From Diploptera punctata (taxonomy: Eukaryota > Arthropoda > Insecta > Blattodea > Blaberidae), in assembly GCA_030220185.1 (NCBI GenBank), contig JASPKZ010003844.1:5128001-5192000 (forward strand): 64,000 nucleotides of DNA, written 5' to 3'. Made by a program: the position numbers and the translations under genes. Positions 22,842 to 33,450 of the stretch are shown here, one piece after another. The notes below the pieces were generated by a model that was not told where the DNA came from, ran no database searches, and saw nothing but the letters and a program-made list of their open reading frames with translations. Every line of letters begins with the position of its first letter. The stretch's first letter is position 1.

Positions 22842-23166
22842 GTCCACCGCTGTGGTCTCGAGGTAGGGTGCTGCCTTGTCACGCAGCGGGCCCGGTCGGG
22901 GCAGTTTTTCTGGGTGAGGTTTTTATCGGGGTTTTTCCTCACCTGTAAGACAAATGTCAGGAAAACTTTAAGGCCCAAACGGTCCCCGAAATCATATGGC
23001 CATCATCATCAACCTTATCATTATCATCACCATCCTTCACCGATGTGGAAAGCAACTGGAAGCTACCACACCTACAATTCCCTAGTAAAGCTGCAAGCAT
23101 AGCATGAAATGCTATGATTGCAGTGAAAGACCTGCCCTCGGGCAGAATTACTATGGATGGATGGAT
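22842..23166 (+). mobile_element. SINE-1a, nearly full length, with TSD
   Basis: The head is GTCCACCGCTGTGGTCTCGA (A box) and CACGCAGCGGGCCCGG, but the GTTCGATCCC of the B box is deleted. The body has GGTTTTTATCGGGGTTTTTC, AATGTCAGGAAAACTTTAAG and CGATGTGGAAAGCAACTGG, and the tail is (GGAT)n. ATTATAATATG flanks both ends. It sits just after the TF2 palindrome. Confidence 0.9.
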
Positions 23167-24067
23167 TATAATATGATCCATTATTGGAACTGTTTTAAAA
23201 TAACGGTAGTGGAAAATGATAAATACTCATATAGCCCGAAATCTTCTAATATCAATGAAAAAATATTGGAATTATTATTTAGTTTAAAAATACATCACTA
23301 AAAAAACATATGTTTTACGTACCTGATTCAGTTATGGATTGAGTAAAACGTTTGGCGTTATTACATGTATTAATATTACTCGATAGCTGTAATATTATTC
23401 GCATAATTTGAAGAAAGAAACTGAATGATAGATAGATGCTATAATCAATATCCCTATTCCCCAAGTCCTTCTTTTTGCCAATTGCTGACACTTGCTAGCA
23501 GGTTAGTGTAGATGTGGAATGAATTGGCACAGTGACGATATTTTAAATTGGCAGTAAAGTTTTGAATTGACCAGTTATTTACATTTAGTTTGTATATATA
23601 AGCAGCAGAATTGCTTTTCCCTCGCTTGAGTGGACTTTGTTAATTGCAAGAATCAGGCTCCGAGATTCGATCGCCTCGCGCCCATCCCTGTTCCATAATT
23701 CATGTACAATCCTTGCCACAAGTTTGACCTCACGTCACGTCAGTGTTCTTCATTTTAATCTCTCGCGTGTCTCATCAAATACGTGCAACGCTCTAACAAG
23801 TACCGCGATAAGAAAATTGAATGTTAGTGTTCCCATAAATACTATTAACTGAATGATATGCCCTTAGCGTTTGCGACTCGTGTTTCAGAAATTCAAACTC
23901 AAATCTGAATGCTATACTCGACTGTGAATGTTATTTCGTAGCGTTCTTCAGTCTCGCGCCAAATGCTGGTTCAGATTTTCATTAATATTAACAATTTCAA
24001 CATATCTATTCAGTAATAGTCAACAGCCAATGATTGGAGATTAAATATGACTTTAGATGTTTATGTC

Positions 24068-24068
<1 letters not shown>
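23167..24068. other. unassigned stretch with a TATA-like motif
   Basis: No gene recognised. TATATATAAG at 23593-23602 precedes a locally CpG-richer stretch (about 23650-23800). It could be a promoter but nothing downstream confirms it. Confidence 0.25.
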
Positions 24069-24103
<35 letters not shown>

Positions 24104-24190
24104 TAAATAGTAATAATAATAATTAAATAGTAATAATAATAATAATAATAGTAGTAATAATAATAAAATAGTAATAATAATAATAAGTTA
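24069..24190. repeat. (AAT)n compound microsatellite
   Basis: AAT arrays are interrupted by repeated AATTAAATAGT units, giving a higher-order pattern. Confidence 0.9.
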
Positions 24191-24999
24191 CAGTCTATCT
24201 AAAAAAACAGAAATCTTGAAAATTATACAGAATGTCACCCACACGCTGGTGACAGAAAACAAGCTCGATTGTTAAAAAGCAAATTTATTCTCAGTGACCT
24301 GTAAAAATACATTTACACAGTTTATTAAGCACTACATTTTAGTTGACTATTTAACTCATGCCCCAAATGGGAGTCAATGACCAATCACGTTACAATGATT
24401 TTTTATTTACAACCAATCACAGTCGTGTTTCGCCTAGAATTTACCAAGTAAAGTTTGTCATAATAAAGAAAGCACCTCCTTTTTAACATTCTGAATAGGT
24501 CATAGCATTATGTTGCAGTTACTGACGCACCAAGAAATACGGCTACCAGATTGTATATAGCCTATGTAGCGCATGAATGTCAACACATACCGCATGCAGG
24601 AGTTAATATAAAAATATTTGTAGCAATTGATTATATCACCAAAAAAAGAAACCACTGTATGCACTTTCTTAAATGTATTTATTTTTTTTCCAGAAAAATA
24701 TAATTGTCATATTTATATCGTAGGACATCAGAAATGAATTAATATACAGTTTGATGTGTTTCATTTTTTCTCCACTACAGTGCATTCTTACAATATTGCG
24801 TTCCTTTGGAAATAAATAATATGATCTAGTTGCAGCGACGAACAAAAGAAGGAAATGAAGCGTTCCAATCGTTTCTCATTTGTTTTCAAATATCGCCTTT
24901 TATATTAAATATATGAACATTTTAAAATAACTAGGTAAATTTAAATAATGATTTGTGAGTAAACAGCTTAATTTTATTCGTTAAACACTCCTAACAAAT
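24191..24999. other. unassigned stretch
   Basis: No recognised repeat or gene. Confidence 0.3.
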
Positions 25000-25723
25000 A
25001 TAACTCACTGGCACTATCGAAGCCGTAGGTTCATGGTCGCGCGTACATAAGCTCTCCATACACCTCTATCCTTAGCCAATGTTTTTCAATCATCCCTATA
25101 TAATGTACTTCCCTAAAATTATGGTTAATACATTTCTCTCACCTCATTCTTGGCCGACCTACTGGGCACTGTCGCTCTGGTTTTCCTACATGAAATTTCC
25201 CGTTCCTCTTTCATTCCCCATTTGTGCCACATCCTGTCCACAGCAGTCTACAAGACTTAACTGTTCTTATTATATATAGTTTCCCAAAGATAATGTATAG
25301 GCTACTTTTATCTAGTTTTCTCCATTCGCCTGTCTCTTCATCTCTCTTCGGTCCAATTGTTTTCGAAAAACTTTATTCTCAAATACTCATAATCTTTTCT
25401 CCTCCCTTAAAGTATGAGTCCATGTTTCGCATACGTATAACTGGGAAAATAACAGTGTATATAAGCTATTTTCAGTTTATTGTTTTTTGAGAGAAACAGG
25501 GATGACGAGAATCCCTGTAATGCATAATAGCATGCATTTCCATAATTGAGCCTAAGTTTAATATCATTCTTGTTTGTAATATTATTCCTAGGTGTTTGAA
25601 TTCAGCCACTTCAAAATTTCTCTGATTTGTCTCTATCTGTCAATTTTCATTAAGGCCTATATAATGTATTTCTATGTGATCATAGCCTATGTTTAATTTT
25701 ATTGATGTTTACTTCCAGCTCCA
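25000..25723 (-). mobile_element. L-A LINE 3' part
   Basis: The L-A order is kept from the ACTCACTGGCACTATCGAA 3' end up to the LEVNISKTKYMV region at about 25720. Two GGCCTA-like extras at about 25655 and 25674 are absent from the 62.35k copy. Frames are broken. Confidence 0.82.
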
Positions 25724-26127
25724 CTCCTATCGCCTAATTATACTTCGGCACTAGAAGTGTAAAACATTGCAAATTTTAACAAATAAATAAAATAAATCTT
25801 TAAAGTGAGAAGTGATACTCGAAAGTTTTGCAAGCTAAAAAAATCCATTGATTTTACCGGGTCGAGGTGAATATAGTAGCTATTAGACCACAAAGACAGA
25901 AGTTGAATGGGTTTTCAGATATAATAGCCGTAATTCTGAAATTATTTACGTAGCCTATATGCCTTCTATATACATGTAGAAACTGATGGTTGTGTTTCGT
26001 ATGCATTGCAGGGCCTTTTGTCATCCCAATTCTCAAAAAAAAAAAAATGTACAAACGTATGAGTGATCCATTCATCATCAACTACGGGTTTAAATGATGA
26101 TTATGGATGATAGTTCGAAGTATCTAC
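25724..26127. other. unassigned stretch
   Basis: No recognised repeat or gene; a run of A at about 26038-26047. Confidence 0.3.
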
Positions 26128-26470
26128 TTAATTTAAAACCGTATTTGAGAATAACTGACGTTAAAATTTTTTAAAATGTTAAACCTAAAATTAAAATTAT
26201 AATATAAAAGTGTTACCGTATAGGTCCGTCTCTTCAACTTTGCAAAATATTAATCCTCTGTAGGCCTAACAGGACTAGTCCCTCATCAGCAGAAGGAGCA
26301 GGAGATATGTATGCATTTACTGTATATCCTACTCTTTCTGCTGATGATGGGACTAGTCCTGAAAGGCCTACAGATAATTAATATTTTATAAAGTTGAGTA
26401 GACGGATCTAGTAGGTAACTATTTTATATTATTATTTTAATTTTGTGACTAATACCTCAACGGAGTTTTA
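26128..26470. mobile_element. FB foldback element, copy 3
   Basis: The outer ends TTTAAAACCGTATTTGAG and CTCAACGGAGTTTTA are inverted, like the GCACCGTTGAGG end of copy 1. Inside are inverted TTACC..TAGGTCCGTC..TTCAAC arms. The inner arms are CTGTAGGCCTAACAGGAC (26258 on) and GTCCTGAAAGGCCTACAG (about 26356-26373). Both arms hold a CTGATGA core. Confidence 0.82.
26337..26374 (+). ncRNA. hammerhead-ribozyme-like motif in FB arm
   Basis: Elements in order: TCTG (stem I 5' side); CTGATGA (26341-26347, matching the CUGANGA core); a stem II region TGGGACTAGTCCT (26348-26360, GGA/TCC pairing); GAAA (26361-26364); self-complementary GGCC (possible stem III, only in a dimer); TA (UH cleavage-site position); CAGA (26371-26374), which pairs with TCTG. 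Stem III has no loop, so intramolecular activity is unlikely. The opposite arm has CTGATGA but GTTA instead of GAAA. Function is inference. Confidence 0.5.
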
Positions 26471-26549
26471 TCATGAATTTTTATTAATGTTGATTAAATC
26501 TAAAAATATATATAATACAGCGACTATTCTAATTATTAAAGTTAAAAAA

Positions 26550-26660
26550 TAAAATTCGTACCTGAGATCTGAGTCGTCGTCAACTAGGTAAAATGTTGTA
26601 AAATACTTTAAAGACCTTCACCATGTAAAACGACACTGACTCTTGCTAGTTAAAATTTTA
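26550..26660 (+). repeat. FB solo arm
   Basis: It has TACCTGAGATCTGAGTCG, then TCGTCAACTA, then AAAGACCTTCACC, in the same order as one arm of FB elements. No inverted partner is visible. Confidence 0.5.
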
Positions 26661-26929
26661 TACAGAGGGTTCAAGTCATTTGGTGTGTTTTCATTGAGGA
26701 AGTGTGTTTTCTTGACTTCTTTCAATGTCCCTGAAAATATTAATTCTCGATTTATCACTCTCTTTCTGTATGATCGAGGTACATATTCTGATTTTTAACT
26801 TTTACTTACTGATGACATCACTTGTGTTTCATAATGAATTAAAAGTATTGTCTTCCCATGGTATTAAATGAATGGGAAACATGATGCCATAGCCAGAATG
26901 TTAATATCATGTATTTGAAGTAAATAAAA

Positions 26930-27240
26930 TTTGAAGAGAAAAATATATGCTTAAATCAGGATTTGAACCCAATATATCTGGTTCTATACACCAGTGCTTT
27001 AACGATTTAAGCTATTAGACATCTCGATTTAAACATAGATTTTTCTCTTTTACTAATACGATTCCCGTGCGCCATGTAGCAGTGAACCTTTGTTGCCTAG
27101 CGGTCTCTTAAATAAGAGAAACATATATGTATAAATCGAGATGCCTAATAGCTTAAATCGTTAAAGCACTGGTGTACAGAACCAGAGATATTGGGTTCAA
27201 ATCCCGATTTAGGCATATATTTTTTATCTTCAAATGCAAT
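26930..27240. mobile_element. TF3 foldback with two inverted tRNA-like arms
   Basis: The plus-strand tRNA-like unit at 27141-27216 has GCCTAA..TTAGGC acceptor pairing, a D-arm-like TAGCTTAAATCGTTAAAGC, an anticodon arm CTGGT-GTACAGA-ACCAG (ACA at the anticodon position), and a T arm TTGGG-TTCAAAT-CCCGA. An inverted copy lies at 26947-27022. The intervening 27023-27115 is the unit's own 5' region in minus orientation, as the single copy at 27.6k shows. Confidence 0.78.
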
Positions 27241-27289
27241 TTGTCATTGAGTGAAAAGGGATAAATTTATTATTAAATATGGAATATTA

Positions 27290-27488
27290 ATGTCAGGAAA
27301 ACTTTAAGGCCCAAACGGTCCCCGAAATCATATGGCCATCATCATCCTTATCATTATCATCATCATCCTTCACCGATGTGGAAAGCAACGGGAAGCTACC
27401 ACACCTGCAATTCCCTAGTAAAGCTTGCATGAAAATGCAATGATTGCAGTGAACGATCTGCCTTCGGGCAGAATTACTATGGATGGAT
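27290..27488 (+). mobile_element. SINE-1a, 5'-truncated, with TSD
   Basis: It starts at TGTCAGGAAAACTTTAAGGC and runs to the (GGAT)n tail; the head is missing. GGAATATTA flanks both ends (27281-27289 and 27489-27497), showing a truncated retroposition event. Confidence 0.88.
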
Positions 27489-27544
27489 GGAATATTAGCT
27501 TTACTTGCTAGAAATGTAATGTGTTGATTTCCATTTTAAAAGTG

Positions 27545-27790
27545 CTCATATATAAGAGACCGTTAGATGGCGTAGTGGAACAAAAGTTCACTGCTACCTA
27601 ACGCACGGAAATCGTATTAGTATAAGAGAAAAATCTATATTGAAATCGAGATGCCTAATAGCTTAAATCGTTAAAGCATTGGTGTACAGAACCAGATATA
27701 TTGGGTTCAAATCCCGATTTAGGCATATATTTTTCGCTTCAAATTTAATTTGTCATCGAGTGAGAAGTGATGAATCTAATATTAAATATG
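27545..27790 (+). mobile_element. TF3-related single tRNA-like unit
   Basis: It contains the 5' region TAGATGGCGTAGTGGAAC..GTTCACTGCTACC, then the tRNA-like unit with TAGCTTAAATCGTTAAAGC and GGGTTCAAATCCCG. The 3' flank (TTAATTTGTCAT) is shared with the 27.2k copy. There is no inverted partner, so it shows the basic unit of TF3. Confidence 0.75.
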
Positions 27791-28560
27791 AAGTAAATAA
27801 ACTGAAAACCCCTTGCAACTCAGCAACAAAAATGTCTTGTGATCGGTGAAGTCTTATGTACAATAAAATAAATTGCCTGTAAAATATGTATGTTTCGATA
27901 TGTTTGTAACAATAAATTTGCCCTGCCATTGAAAAATGTTGGACTAACATACAGTGTAAAAACATTTTATGAAGAGTGTACCGGTACAAGTTTTGGTACA
28001 AGAGCCCGGTGCTGTTAGGGTCTGTACTCAGTAACGAGGCAGGCTTTAGAGATTATATCTGGAGCCGATCCCACGGAGAAACATAGCTTGCTCTCGGTTC
28101 AACAGACCCTCACCTTATTAAATTTATTCCTAATATTTATCAATACAAACTAGTTCTATAAAGTTTTCAAAACACATTTGAATTTTTATTATGAGCAACT
28201 TGTTGCAAATAAATTGACATTTTGTGTCTTGTGCCAGGTGCATGGCTGAATATTTAATAAACCTAATCGGATTATTCAAGTCAATTTATAGTTATTCCAA
28301 TGAAAAATATTATTTAATGTAATTTAATTGAGGAATTAAATTTATAATCCGGCCTGTAGCAGCAAATTACATTGTTTTATGAGCGATATTAAAATAAATA
28401 TAATTAAAAATAAATCAAAATAAAAAAAATAACGTGACAAAACTAGAGTTACCAAACGTTATTATCTTAAAATGGATGCTGATGGTATTTTAGTATGATG
28501 GAGAATGTGCTCCTCTAAGGCATAATTTTAAAGTATGTAAACATATTTCTCATAATCGAC
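27791..28560. other. unassigned stretch
   Basis: No recognised repeat or gene. Confidence 0.3.
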
Positions 28561-28948
28561 GGTGTTATGCATCAACCGGCTATGCGTAATTGTGTAAGTT
28601 TCGAGTAAAATACGTTTAATATTTATTGTAGCACTAAACTAACAATACTGGATATTGCAAGTTTTTTCTTTGTTTGACAGTTATGCAACAACAATCTAAG
28701 AGCGGAAACAGTGGTGCTAACTACATGTTGCAAAATTTAGATTAGCATTTATGAAGATCCGGTTTCATAGCCGTTTGTTGCAAAACAGAATCTCTGACAG
28801 GACTGATGGCGTTTACATTTTTATTTAATAATGAGGCTAAAAGAGTTGGCGTTAAAAGTGTGCGTACAGTTATTTCATGAGCCAGTGCAACAGATGGCAT
28901 CAAAACATTATTTTAAAAAATGGCGCTTAGCTGGTTGATACATAACCT
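28561..28948. mobile_element. MITE-like element with imperfect terminal inverted repeats
   Basis: The left end GGTGTTATGCATCAACCGGC and the right end, read in reverse, GAGGTTATGTATCAACCAGC form imperfect inverted termini of about 25 bases, 388 bases apart. The inside is noncoding. I could not find a convincing TSD, and there is no second copy in the window. Confidence 0.45.
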
Positions 28949-29696
28949 CATCCAGTTGTAATCACGAAGGTTCTGACAAGATGTAAATCCCATAGTATTT
29001 CGCCCTTTTGAGTTATCGCTGTAAGTTTTGATTTCGAAACATTTCAAGCAGTGTTATTTTACAATCCTGATCTAAGGCTTTCATACCGATCTATTGTGTG
29101 ATTTATGGTTTCTTAGATTTTGCATCATATGTATGTATCTTCATGTACTGAGTTTCAGAGCACTTAATAGTTTCTGGGCTATAATGTTATTTATACATAA
29201 ATATCTTAGATAATATTCCAACGTGTTAGAATGAACATTTTCTCCATAGTTTAATACTGGATCTTTTAAGAATAAAATCTTGGCACATCATCAAAGACCA
29301 GTTATATGTTTTTAAAATGCATACCTTTCTATACTGCAAACTACCTTATTGCGGTTAATTATGTACATATAGGGCCTACATATTTGAATTCCAAATCAAA
29401 GTATGCAATATGAACTGTTTTTTATGATTTCCGTAATATTAAATTTTAAATGTACCTTGACGTGCTGGCTTTTTGAGCCCTTTATTGTTTCCTCACAGTG
29501 CACTACCCCCCCCCCAAAAGTATGCTGCGTAAGTATAATGCTATTTACATATAAAGATCTAGAACATATTCTAATGTGTAATTTTATACATTGAAAAATT
29601 TACCTATACACTTCAGTCTTATTTCCCCCCCCCCCTTAGATTAAAAGCTCCTTGATTTCAAAACGTATTAATGTTTCTACAAACCGCATAATACAT
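28949..29696. other. unassigned stretch with C runs
   Basis: No recognised gene. Two long C runs at about 29506-29515 and 29625-29635 sit about 120 bases apart; similar text (TATAATGCTATTTACATA and TATAATGTTATTTATACATA) suggests a partial duplication near 29180 and 29535. Confidence 0.35.
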
Positions 29697-29717
29697 TGTG
29701 TGTGTGTGTGTGTGTGT
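29697..29717. repeat. (TG)n microsatellite
   Basis: About ten TG units. Confidence 0.92.
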
Positions 29718-29752
29718 AAGGGAGAACTTACATTTAAACAATTTCTCTGCAA

Positions 29753-30056
29753 GACTATGGTCTTTATAGGAAGCCAATATAATAAGAAGAATTAAATCTC
29801 ATAGACTGTGATGGGCAGGACATGTGGCACGAGTAGAGAATGAAAGAGGTGCATGAAGGCGCTTCTTGTAGGAAAACCAGAGGGAAAACGACAGTTAGTA
29901 GACCAAGGATGAGGTAGGAGAATAATATTAACCACGATTTGAGAAGGTAGATTATACAGGGGATGATTGGAAAACAGTTCAGGATATGGATGTATGGAGA
30001 GCTTATGTCCGCGCGGCCATAATTTTACGGGTTCTTTAATGCCAAGTGAGTTACTT
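29753..30056 (+). mobile_element. L-A LINE C-terminal fragment
   Basis: It has GGTCTTTATAGGAAGCC, GCACGAGTAGAGAATGAAAG and CTTCTTGTAGGAAAACCAG, then GGAGAGCTTATGTCCGCGCG, ending in the CCAAGTGAGTTACTTAGTT tail. Frames are broken by indels. Confidence 0.82.
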
Positions 30057-31055
30057 AGTTAGCAAGACTATTAAGGTAAATATGAATAAAATCTTATGGA
30101 ATATTCTATTAATTTCATTACTTCATTTAAGGTCATCTTATTTACGTGAGAAGAAACGAAGTTATAAAAGTGTTGGAGTGTTTGATTTGGTAGTAGTGAA
30201 TATTTGATGTTGTTTGTAGTGTTGGAGATAATTTAAATAATATAAGTGGGCCCCAGCGGGTGATGTTCCGCAAGCAACAGGTGAGAAAGAAAGAGCGCCG
30301 AGCTTGTTATTTTTCATCTTGACGTCCGCTTGTTTCACTGCCTCGTTTATTTCTAGATCCGTTCATTCTCTCCCTCTAATAACAACTTGTAATAAATTGG
30401 GAATTCCAATACAGTGCACCGCGTACCCAGATATACTCGCGTTCATTTAAGATCTATGTAGTACCATTCACTGCTGTAGAAATGTAACTGAATAGACTTG
30501 GGGCAGTGGCGTCTCCAATCTAAAATTTGACCGGGTCTGACATAGTTCGCACATTACGTATGATTCCTGTTAGAAAATAAATTAAAACCCAGTTATTAAA
30601 TCTGCTACTAAGATTAACCTAACTGCGAATTGCCATGGTAACGCTGCTAAGTCACGCCTATTCAAGCGACTAGTCCCTGCAATTAAGATAGCAACATTTA
30701 TACTACTCTTTGGAGCGAGCATCAATTAACATACAATACCTAACAATAGTTTAAAACTCTCGGCATATTTCATTAAATTTTGTTATTTGATGATTTGCTA
30801 TGAAACTAATCGTGCATGTTTTATAGTTAGTATAGATTCTGAGACATAAATCAGTGACTAGACACAATGTTTTTCTTTTTTTTTTAATTTTAATTACTAA
30901 TTAATTAGTGAAACTTGCATTTTTAATTATATAATTATGGATAATAAACTATATTTTTTCATTTTTTTTTGCAGCGTAACAAATTGTACATATACGTCTA
31001 ATTATTATATTGGCTTAAGGGGAAAAAAAATCCTAATCTTGTTTGACCCTCATAA
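30057..31055. other. unassigned stretch; weak first-exon candidate
   Basis: No gene can be supported. ATG at 30263 opens six codons (MFRKQQ) ending in CAG with a strong-looking donor GTGAGA at 30281. Without a second exon this is only a candidate. Confidence 0.2.
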
Positions 31056-31088
<33 letters not shown>

Positions 31089-31090
31089 AA
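31056..31090. repeat. (ATT)n microsatellite
   Basis: About ten TTA units. Confidence 0.93.
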
Positions 31091-31239
31091 TAGAAGTAGT
31101 AGTAGTACAGCTTCAGTTAGTTGAACGCTTTTGCCTTCTCAGCTATTTTTCTTCAACGGTTCCTATCAGGAACACAGCCAATTCAATTTTTGCATTAATT
31201 TTTAAGTCTTTAAGACATCATCCTCCCACAATTGTATAT

Positions 31240-31552
31240 ATGCCTTGGCGCAGAGCTACGAGAATTGCGCTGGTTCGAGTCCCCATGTAGGAAGAAATTT
31301 TCTCATGGAATTTCAGCCAGTATGGGACCGGTGCCCATCCAGCATCGTGAGGCATTTGGGTAGCTACAATAAGTAGCGACTCCAGGTTGAGAAGACCAGC
31401 TATAAATGGCTGGGGACCCGACATGCTGACTACATGTCACCCCCTACACTGACTTATAATCGTCTACCTCTCTGATTAACACATGTGAATGTGAGGCTAG
31501 CAGCCGGCTGGTAGGCCAAGGGCCTTCTAGGCCTGTCGCGCTTGGATTTTTC
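31240..31552 (+). mobile_element. SINE-2, lacking the 5' end of the head
   Basis: It starts at GCCTTGGCGCAGAGCTACG, has the B box GGTTCGAGTCCCC, the body block GTATGGGACCGGTGCCCATC and CAGCCGGCTGGTAGGCC, and ends at CTGTCGCGC. The 18 or so A-box bases of full copies are replaced by unrelated sequence. Confidence 0.85.
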
Positions 31553-32199
31553 TTGAACAAATTAATCTGTAACTAAAACTTATTTTTCTCCATCGAAGTT
31601 TAACCTCTCACTTTATAGATGCTTTTACATGCCCCACCCCAGCCTTATAGTGGCGTGATCTGTCACACTTCGTGCGACATGAGATGAATGGTTTATAATA
31701 TCCCATTCAAAGAAGCCGCGTATACCCATTAATCTTCGCATTCAGAAATATACATCGACTTTCGCCAGGCTCGAACCCTCAGATCTACGCTGAGAAATTC
31801 AAGTTTTATCGCAATGATCACAATTTTGCAACTCTAAGCATTGAATCAAATTTACGGCGAGGCACGGTGTTTTGAGAAGTCCCCGGACTGAACAACTTAC
31901 CAGAGATTTTTATTGGTTCCACCAGCCATTTGCTGCATTTAAATCTTCTCTATCGTTATTTATTTAATTAATCATCAAATGCACAATTCGTGAGAACGAA
32001 TTAATCGGAGAAGAAATAGACAACAATCTAAATTACATTGGAATGGAACTTCGACACGAGACAATTGAATCAAACCAAGAAGCTGCAAAACTTAGTAGCC
32101 TTTAGCTCATGAGGAGATTGAGATAAAGAAAAGGTGGTATTTGGAATCAATATTAATAAAATTCATAATACAATTTATTTGATGAATAATTATAAAAGT
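31553..32199. other. unassigned stretch
   Basis: No recognised repeat or gene. A minus-strand B-box-like CAGGCTCGAACCC at about 31768 is isolated. Confidence 0.3.
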
Positions 32200-32320
32200 A
32201 AAATATTAAAATAAATAAATACCTTGGCAGGTGCCGTCGTCCTCAACGAGGTTAACATTTTTATAACTGTAGGCCTGTCAGAAACAGTCTTCCATCTTCA
32301 ACAGAAGGGCGTGCACAGTT
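32200..32320 (+). repeat. FB solo arm
   Basis: TACCTTGGCAGGTGCCGTCG then TCCTCAACGAGG, followed by TGTAGGCCTGTCAGAAACAG and CCATCTTCAACAGAAGG, align with the arm of FB copy 3. In reverse complement it keeps TTGAAGA, a stem II and GACAGGCCTACAG, a decayed version of the hammerhead-like layout. Confidence 0.6.
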
Positions 32321-32689
32321 AGAATGTTCGTATAAAAGTTTTCCTATCATTTCAGAAACAAATGATAATCTTATTGTAGCCTATATTATGTATAAAAAAA
32401 CCGTAGACCTAACTTGCGGAATCATTAATTAATTTCGAGGAAATTTAAAATTATGAAATTATCAACGTTTACCTTAATTATGTCGATGAAACGTTCCAAC
32501 ATACTGTTTTAGACTAATTAACATACCCATTGATTTTTTAAAATTATTTTCAAGATGGTGCTTGTATGCAATGTATTTACAATTAGCACACTATGTAAAC
32601 TAATTAACGCAACTATATTTGTATAGTTAACATCAATTTACTAAATTGTAATAATATAAAGTAACAGTAAATAGAAAATAACAGAAACG
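32321..32689. other. unassigned stretch
   Basis: No recognised repeat apart from a partly duplicated GTAATATAAAGTAACAG just before the next LINE. Confidence 0.3.
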
Positions 32690-33450
32690 AGTAATATAAA
32701 GTAACAGAAACGCTAAGAAATTGGGACTGGAAATAAATATAAATAAAACTAAATATATGGTCACAAATAGAAATACATTATATAATGGAAATGGACAGCT
32801 AATGACAAATGGGGAAAATTTTGAGGAAGTGGCTGAATTCGAATACATTAGAACAATAATGACAAATAGGAATGAGATGTGCACAAAGAAATTAAACATA
32901 GGCTCAATTCTGGAAATGCGTGCTATTATACATTACAGGCAGTCTTGACGTCCCAACTCCTTTCAAAAAACTTACTAAAAATATATAAAACTGTTATTCT
33001 ACCAGTTATATTCTATAGCTAGATGTGAAACATGGACACTTACTTTAAGGGAGGAAAGGAGATTACGAGTATTTGAAAATAAAGTTCTTAGGAAAATGTT
33101 TGGACCAAAGAGAGATGAAAAGACAGGTGAATGGAGAAGACTGCATAACAGTGAATTACATGGTTTTTATAGGAAGCCAGATATAATGAGAACAGTTAAG
33201 TCTCGTAGATTGCGATGGGCAGGACATGTGGCACGAATGGGGAATGAAAGACGTGTATGGAAACTTGTAAGAAAACCAGAGAGAAAACGCCCAGTTGGTA
33301 GACCAAGAATGAGGTGGGAGAATAACAACTATGATTTGTTGGAAGTAAATTATACAAGGAATGATTGGAAAACATATCAGGATAGAGATGTATGGAGAGC
33401 TTATGTCTGCGCGGCCATGTACCTACGGGTTCAATAGTGCCAGTGAGTGA
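32690..33450 (+). mobile_element. L-A LINE 3' half
   Basis: The frames read LGLEINIKLKY-like, ENFEEVAEFEYI and then FGPKRDEKTGEWRRLHNSEL, TVKSRRLRWAGHVARMGNER and AMYLRVQ. One long final frame (33096-33437) keeps 113 codons; upstream frames are shifted. The 3' end is CAGTGAGTGAGTGAG. Confidence 0.88.

Noticed and set aside
24069..24190. A CRISPR-like array because of repeated AATTAAATAGT spacing
   Set aside because: The units are only interrupted (AAT)n; there are no unique spacers, and the genome is eukaryotic.
27141..27216. A functional tRNA gene (anticodon ACA)
   Set aside because: An A at the wobble position for Cys would be abnormal, the unit has an extra base near the acceptor, and it recurs as a repeat with a conserved 5' region.
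32633..32899. An 88-codon hydrophobic minus-strand frame, with a relative at 62259-62495
   Set aside because: Both are antisense to L-A coding sequence.
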